Position numbers and translations under genes: made by a program | The notes under the pieces: generated by a model | Told to the model about the DNA's origin: nothing | What the model saw: only the letters and a program-made list of their open reading frames with translations | Databases searched by the model: none | From: VBDM01 sp964430565 | GTDB lineage: Bacteria > Pseudomonadota > Gammaproteobacteria > Burkholderiales > SG8-39 | Assembly: GCA_964430565.1 (NCBI GenBank) | Contig: CAYSFD010000042.1 | Span: forward strand, 1-36,692 | DNA: 36,692 nt | Reading direction: 5' to 3' | In this document: positions 32,421-36,692 of the stretch, in pieces | Layout: every line of letters begins with the position of its first letter | Position numbering within the stretch: the stretch's first letter is position 1

Positions 32421-34112
32421 ATGAAAACGCTGTTGCACTTCGCATCGCGCCTGGCTGGGCGCCTCGCGGCTCTGGCTGCAATCGGGCTTGCAGCGGCCGG
32501 TTCGCCGGTTCGGGCGGCCGACCCGGCCGATACCATCCTGCTCAACGGCAAGATCGTTACGGTCAACGACCGCTTCGCAATCGCGCAGGCGGTGGCGATC
32601 CGGGGCCAGCGCATCGTCGCAGTCGGCAGCAACGCCGACGTGCTCGAGCATCAGGGACGCGCTACCAAGATGTTCGACCTGAAAAAGCGGACCGTCATTC
32701 CCGGGCTGATCGACAACCACTCGCACTGGATACGTGCGGCCGAGCACGATGAGCTGCGCCTGGACGGCGTCGCATCGCGAAAAGCTGCGCTCGTGCTGCT
32801 CGCCGAGCGGGTGCGAACCGCGCGCCCGGGCGAATGGATCGTGACCCTCGGTGGGTGGTCCGAGGAACAGTTTACCGACGATCCGCGCGGGTTTCCGCGC
32901 GAGGAGCTCGATCGCATCGCTCCGGACCACCCGGTGATCTTGCAGGCGATCTACAACCAGAGCTATCTCAACACCGCCGCGCTCAAGGCGGCCGGCATCG
33001 ATGAGAACACGCTCGATCCGCGCGGCGGCAGGATCGAGAAGGACGCGGGCGGTAAGCCGACCGGCGTGGTGCGCGGCGCGGGCGGCGTTGCTTTTGTTGC
33101 GGCGAAAATCCCATTGCCCGATTCGGCGGGATGGCTGACCAATGCACGCAGGCTCGTCGCCGAGCTGAACGCGATGGGAATCACCGCGTGGTACGACGCG
33201 GGCGGGCGCGGCGTGAACGAGAAACACTATGCGCCGTATCAGCACCTCGCCGAGCGCGGCGAACTGGACGTGCGCGTGTTCTGGAGCACGATCCGCCAGC
33301 CGACGACGCCCGAGCAGGTGGATAAAGTGCTCGCCGAGATCGCGCAGCTCAAGCCCTTCCAGGGGAATGATTACTACGACCACATCGGCTGGGGCGAGAC
33401 GCTCTATGCGCCGGTGACCACGAACTCGCTGCGCGTGGAAAGCAACACCAAACCCGAGGACATGGCGCAGATGCGGCGCGTCGCCGAGGCGCTTGCGGCG
33501 CGCGGCCTCTACGCCAACGCGCACGTGGAAATGACCGAGGCGATCGACGCGTTTCTGGACCAGTACGAGGCGGTCAACAAGATTCATTCGATCAAAGGGC
33601 TGCGCTGGAGCTTTTCGCACCTCGACCAGGTGAACGAAGCGCAGCTTGCGCGCATGAAGCGCCTGGGCATGTACGCGGGGCTGCACAGCCGCCCGCTCAT
33701 TCAGGGCGCGCTCATGCACAAGGTGCACGGCGAGCGCGCCTGGGACATGCCGCCTTTCCGGCGCGTGCAGGATAGCGGCATCGTCTGGGGGCTTGGTTCG
33801 GATGCGACCGCGGTGACGACCTCAAACCCGTTCTATACGCTTGGTTTCGCGGTGACCGGGCGCATGGTCGGTGGACAGAAAGTGAACCGACAGTCGATCA
33901 CGCGCCAGGAGGCGCTCATCGCGCACACGCGCAACAACGCCTGGTTCGTTTTCCAGGAAAACAATCTCGGCTCGATCCAGCCGGGCAAGTACGCCGACCT
34001 GCTGGTGCTCGACCGCGATTACCTGACCATGCCGGCCGATGGGATCAAGGACATCAAGCCGCTGATGACGATGGTCGGCGGGAAGATCGTGCATCGGGCG
34101 AAGGGCATGTAG
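32421..34112 (+). CDS. Exported YtcJ-like amidohydrolase
   Basis: A 563-residue metal-dependent hydrolase of the Amidohydro_3/YtcJ group. Signal peptide about 1-32 (AAAGSPVRAADP). An N-terminal beta-sandwich portion (ILLNGKIVTVNDRFAIAQAV) is followed by the metal site VIPGLIDNHSHWIRA (His-x-His). Further conserved pieces are GGWSEEQF, LKAAGID, HVEMTEAIDAFLDQYEAV, and WGLGSDATAVT with the late metal Asp. The C-terminal part ends in IQPGKYADLLVLDRDYL. It hydrolyses an amide or cyclic amide in the periplasm; the substrate is unknown. AGAGGAGG lies 5 nt before the ATG. It is divergent from the Bug receptor, which may bind its substrate or product. Confidence 0.9.
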   Translation: MKTLLHFASRLAGRLAALAAIGLAAAGSPVRAADPADTILLNGKIVTVNDRFAIAQAVAIRGQRIVAVGSNADVLEHQGRATKMFDLKKRTVIPGLIDNHSHWIRAAEHDELRLDGVASRKAALVLLAERVRTARPGEWIVTLGGWSEEQFTDDPRGFPREELDRIAPDHPVILQAIYNQSYLNTAALKAAGIDENTLDPRGGRIEKDAGGKPTGVVRGAGGVAFVAAKIPLPDSAGWLTNARRLVAELNAMGITAWYDAGGRGVNEKHYAPYQHLAERGELDVRVFWSTIRQPTTPEQVDKVLAEIAQLKPFQGNDYYDHIGWGETLYAPVTTNSLRVESNTKPEDMAQMRRVAEALAARGLYANAHVEMTEAIDAFLDQYEAVNKIHSIKGLRWSFSHLDQVNEAQLARMKRLGMYAGLHSRPLIQGALMHKVHGERAWDMPPFRRVQDSGIVWGLGSDATAVTTSNPFYTLGFAVTGRMVGGQKVNRQSITRQEALIAHTRNNAWFVFQENNLGSIQPGKYADLLVLDRDYLTMPADGIKDIKPLMTMVGGKIVHRAKGM

Positions 34113-34145
34113 CGGGCGGGCGTTGGGCTAGGGAACCTCTGAGTA

Positions 34146-34217
34146 TGTCATCCCCGCGCTAGCGGGGATCCAGCAGTTGTCTGAACTTCCTGGATTCCCG
34201 TTTGCCTGGGAATGACA
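34146..34217. repeat. Intergenic palindromic repeat (MITE/REP-like)
   Basis: The ends TGTCATCCCCGCGC and TGGGAATGACA are inverted arms of a 72-bp element. Each half contains its own hairpin, CCCCGC-GCTA-GCGGGG on the left and TTCCCGTTTGCCTGGGAA on the right. It matches the widespread GTCATTCCCGC... family found between genes of many proteobacteria (in translation often ...WIPASAGMT). It is a single copy in the window, in the convergent gap between amidohydrolase and aminotransferase, and may also serve as a terminator. Confidence 0.75.
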
Positions 34218-34225
34218 ACATTTCC

Positions 34226-35575
34226 CTAGCGCGCGGCGCGAATCGCGATGCGCAGCTTTTCGATCATCGTTGCGATCTCGTCCTGCGTCGAGATGAACGG
34301 CGGCGCCATGGCGATGGTGTCGCCCGAGAAGCGATACAGCATGCCTTCTTCCATGCCGCGTTCGAAGACCTTGATCCCCCGCTGGCCCGGCTTGTCCGAA
34401 ATCGGTTCGAGTTCGACCGCCGCCGCCAGGCCGATGTTGCGGATGTCCATAACGCCCGGCTCGCCCTTGAGGGAGTGCACGGCCTGCTCGAGAACCGGTG
34501 CAAGCTCGCGCGAGCGCCGGATGAGGTCTTCCTCCTGCATGGCATCGAGCGCCGCATGCGCCGCCGCAGCGGCGACAGGGTGGCCCGAGTAGGTGTAGCC
34601 GTGGAAGAGCTCGACCGCGGTATCCGGCCCCGTCATGAAGGCATCGTAGATCGCGGGTTTCACGATGACGCCGCCCATCGGGATGACGCCGTTGGTGACG
34701 ATCTTGGCGAAGCAGATCATGTCGGGCGTGACGCCGAAGCGCTGCGCGCCGAAGGGCTCGCCTAGCCGCCCGAACCCGGTGATCACCTCGTCGAAGATGA
34801 GGAGGATGCCGTGCTTGTCGCAGATGCCGCGCAGCTTTTCGAGGTAACCGACCGGCGGCACGATCACCCCGCCCGAGCCCTGCATCGGTTCGACGATGAC
34901 CGCGGCGATGGTCGAAGCATCGTGCAGCGCGACAATGCGCTCCAATTCTTCGGCGAGGTGCGCGCCCCATTTCGGCTGGCCGCGCGAAAAAGCCATTTCC
35001 GCGGCGCGGTGAGTGTGGGGAAGGTGATCGATGCCCTGCAACAGGAGCGGCGCGAACATCTTGCGGTTCGGCGCGATGCCGCCGACCGAGATTCCTCCGA
35101 TGCCCACGCCGTGGTAGCCGCGCTCGCGGCCGATCAGGCGCGTGCGCGAGGCCTCGCCCTTCATGCGGTGATACGCGACCGCGATCTTGAGCGCGGTGTC
35201 CACCGCCTCCGAGCCTGAGTTGGTGAAGAAAACCTGACCCATGCCTTGGGGCGCCATTGCGACGATGCGCTCGGCGAGCGAAAAGATCTTCGGGTGCCCC
35301 ATCTGGAAGGCGGGGCTGTAGTCGAGCTCCTTGATCTGGTTGGCGACGGCCTCGGCAATTTTCGGATGGCCGTGGCCCAGAGGGCAGCACCACATGCCCG
35401 AGAGGCAATCGAACAGGCGTTTCCCCTCGACGGTCGTGTAGTACGCGCCCTCGGCGCGCGCGAGGATTCTCGACTTGGGGTTCTTCTTGAGATAACGATT
35501 GTGGGTGAAAGGCATCCAATACGCTTCGGTACGGACGCCCGTGACCTGATCCAGCGCTGCCGTTTCGCGTTTCAT
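34226..35575 (-). CDS. Class III omega-amino acid:pyruvate aminotransferase
   Basis: A 449-residue PLP enzyme. I choose the second ATG at 35575, which is 7 nt after GGAG; the first ATG at 35581 is too close. The class III signature is complete: the PLP phosphate motif FFTNSGSEAVDTAL, LLIFDEVITGFGR with Asp262, and the Schiff-base Lys291 in CFAKIVTNGVIPMGG. The start (TEAYWMPFTHNRYL) and LFDCLSGMWCCPLGHGHP match beta-alanine/omega-amino acid:pyruvate transaminases. It moves an amino group from an omega-amino acid to pyruvate. The substrate is tentative. The downstream gap holds a palindromic repeat. Confidence 0.92.
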   Translation of the reverse strand: MKRETAALDQVTGVRTEAYWMPFTHNRYLKKNPKSRILARAEGAYYTTVEGKRLFDCLSGMWCCPLGHGHPKIAEAVANQIKELDYSPAFQMGHPKIFSLAERIVAMAPQGMGQVFFTNSGSEAVDTALKIAVAYHRMKGEASRTRLIGRERGYHGVGIGGISVGGIAPNRKMFAPLLLQGIDHLPHTHRAAEMAFSRGQPKWGAHLAEELERIVALHDASTIAAVIVEPMQGSGGVIVPPVGYLEKLRGICDKHGILLIFDEVITGFGRLGEPFGAQRFGVTPDMICFAKIVTNGVIPMGGVIVKPAIYDAFMTGPDTAVELFHGYTYSGHPVAAAAAHAALDAMQEEDLIRRSRELAPVLEQAVHSLKGEPGVMDIRNIGLAAAVELEPISDKPGQRGIKVFERGMEEGMLYRFSGDTIAMAPPFISTQDEIATMIEKLRIAIRAAR

Positions 35576-35662
35576 GGGCATGCTCCTTCGTGAGTCAAGC
35601 CGCGGAGAAGCGGCTCTTATACAATTGCACCAGCAGAGAGCTTACACTGGCGCTTGAAAATC

Positions 35663-36130
35663 ATGCCGCTATCGCACATCGAGCACTACCTCATCGCCGC
35701 CGACGACATGGACGGGACGCGCGACTGGTACCGCGACGTCCTCGGCATGGAGGAAGGCTGGCACCCGGACTTCGGCTTCCTGGTGTACTGGATGTACCTC
35801 GACGGGGTGGACGTCGTGCACATCGGCCGCAGCGCCAGGCACGCGAGCGAAAACCAGAAGACCTACCTCGGGCGCCTCGGCGAGGACTCGGGCGTGGGCA
35901 CCGGCGCGATCGACCACATCGCTTTCCGCGCGAAGGGCCTGAAGCAGACCATGGCGCACCTGCGCCGCCACAAAATCGAGTTCAACGAGCGGCGCGCCAA
36001 CGGCCAGGCGCTCTACCAGCTTTTCATGTACGACCCGAACGGCATCAAAGTGGAGCTCAACTTCGATGCGGCCGAGGCGGAGGGGTTGGAGCCTGAGATC
36101 ACCGCGGAGAAGCTTGCTGCGGGGAAGTGA
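35663..36130 (+). CDS. Single-domain VOC (glyoxalase/dioxygenase) family protein
   Basis: A 155-residue protein. ATG 35663 is preferred to an in-frame TTG at 35654; neither has a clear Shine-Dalgarno. It is one VOC domain pair with candidate metal ligands His8 (LSHIEHYL), His85 (AIDHIAF) and Glu131 (GIKVELNF), and the conserved DPNG before the Glu. DWYRDVLGM is the usual alpha-1 segment. It could be a lactoylglutathione-lyase-like or extradiol dioxygenase-like enzyme, substrate unknown. It is divergent from the aminotransferase, 87 bp away. It is much shorter than the two-domain VOC protein at 3.2 kb. Confidence 0.85.
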   Translation: MPLSHIEHYLIAADDMDGTRDWYRDVLGMEEGWHPDFGFLVYWMYLDGVDVVHIGRSARHASENQKTYLGRLGEDSGVGTGAIDHIAFRAKGLKQTMAHLRRHKIEFNERRANGQALYQLFMYDPNGIKVELNFDAAEAEGLEPEITAEKLAAGK

Positions 36131-36145
36131 GGAAGCGGGCCTGGG

Positions 36146-36577
36146 TCAACTGGAAGCCCAAACCTTGCATTGCTGAAAAAACGAAGGGGTTCTCCAGACC
36201 GTCATTGGCGGAGCGTCCGTGATACGTGCGATTAGCTCGGCCGTCTTTGCCTTGTCTTTGGACAGGCAAGCAAACTTGGCGAAATTATTGATGTTCCAGC
36301 TGTCCGGGTATTTGTTCAGAACGTCGTCGATTCCTCTTGTCATCGTAGTCCAATCGACGAGTGATTCAGAAAAAAGTCTGTCGTCAAACTGAGTTTGCGA
36401 TGCATACCAATATATGCGAGCGTACATGGCAAAGCCTTCAGTTGATCTGGTCCGTTCTAGCCCTTCTCTCGCAAATTGTTCTATAGCAGCTGCGCTGCCA
36501 CCCCACTTCGGCGCGTAATAATCGATTGCCGCAAAGTATGTTTGATAGAACAGAAGTGGCTCCGTTTGTTTGAACAA
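36146..36577 (-). pseudogene. N-terminally truncated DUF4034-like protein
   Basis: The 143 visible residues match the C-terminal part of DUF4034/TPR-like proteins: YYAPKWGGSAAAIEQFAREGL, IYWYASQ, WNINNFAKFACLSKDKAKTAEL and a final FFQQCKVWASS. The frame is open for some codons upstream of a TTG at 36577, but then enters repeat-like sequence (36620-36692) with no family similarity. The roughly 200 N-terminal residues expected are absent. The gene looks cut by insertion or rearrangement at about 36.6 kb. Lower GC than neighbours. If the gene resumes beyond the window this reading would change. Confidence 0.6.
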
Positions 36578-36619
36578 CTTTCCCCGATTTATAAGTGGAC
36601 TCCGGGCGGATTGGCAAAG

Positions 36620-36692
36620 GTGCAGAGTTGTCCACGGCGGCGTGCGTCGCTTGCGACGAACGCAACGCCGCGGTGGGCAACTCGGGGCGCAC
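36620..36692. repeat. Large imperfect palindromic repeat at window edge
   Basis: GAGTTG (36625-36630) and CAACTC (36678-36683) begin arms of about 27 nt that match with a few mismatches (...TCCACGGCGGCG... against ...CGCCGCGGTGGGC...). They close on a central GTCGCTTGCGAC. An outer GTGC/GCAC pair (36620-36623 and 36689-36692) may extend it to the window end. The layout suggests a MITE-like interspersed repeat. Confidence 0.5.

Noticed and set aside
32301..33728. 475-residue open frame on the minus strand
   Set aside because: It is antisense to the amidohydrolase, whose signal peptide and metal motifs fix the coding strand.

Overview
The window is GC-rich, tightly packed bacterial chromosome. 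It most resembles a betaproteobacterium of the Burkholderiales type. The pointers are an orphan Bug/TctC-type periplasmic receptor, a TRAP transporter, single-gene VOC and amidohydrolase catabolic units, an MlaF-type ATPase and a YgiQ protein. This placement is inferred from gene content, because there is no rRNA in the window and the only tRNA trace is a degenerate fragment. No CRISPR array, transposase or integrase gene is visible.

Layout, left end (1-8.3 kb): a 5'-truncated thiamine-diphosphate enzyme converges on a D-2-hydroxyacid dehydrogenase. A vapBC toxin-antitoxin pair follows, then a two-domain VOC dioxygenase-like protein. Just after the VOC gene lies a 50-nt degenerate 3' half of tRNA-Glu, then two tandem c-type cytochromes and a truncated methyltransferase. 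This looks like an old integration or recombination scar. A YgiQ radical-SAM gene comes next.

Middle (8.3-20 kb): a UvrD-like helicase has a LexA-type box beside its start. A dctQ-dctM-dctP TRAP operon follows, preceded by a DUF6455-like Cys-cluster gene. A 0.5 kb spacer holds an FNR-like box, and then there is a small lipoprotein. A four-gene minus-strand operon (DoxX, DoxX, secreted HbpS/GlcG-like protein, alpha/beta hydrolase) has a good sigma-70 promoter. Divergent from it is an operon of a PlsY-like acyltransferase, a GNAT-class V aminotransferase fusion and an Hsp15-like S4 protein. I consider this the best candidate in the window for an undescribed (amino-lipid?) pathway.

Middle-right (20-27.4 kb): a compact unit has a promoter, a 14-nt perfect match to the 16S anti-Shine-Dalgarno, a 27-codon ORF, nested RNA stems and a strong terminator. 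It is followed by a PilZ protein, a lipoprotein with no standard start codon, and a methyltransferase. On the minus strand there is an srkA-hydrolase-MFS operon and a lipoprotein hydrolase. Then come an MHYT membrane sensor and a Tat-exported MsrB.

Right end (27.4-36.7 kb): a thiolase and an orphan MlaF ATPase, a SEC-C/TPR/methyltransferase fusion, a Bug receptor divergent from an exported amidohydrolase, a palindromic intergenic repeat, a class III omega-aminotransferase, a small VOC protein, and an N-terminally truncated DUF4034-like gene beside a large palindromic repeat at the window edge.
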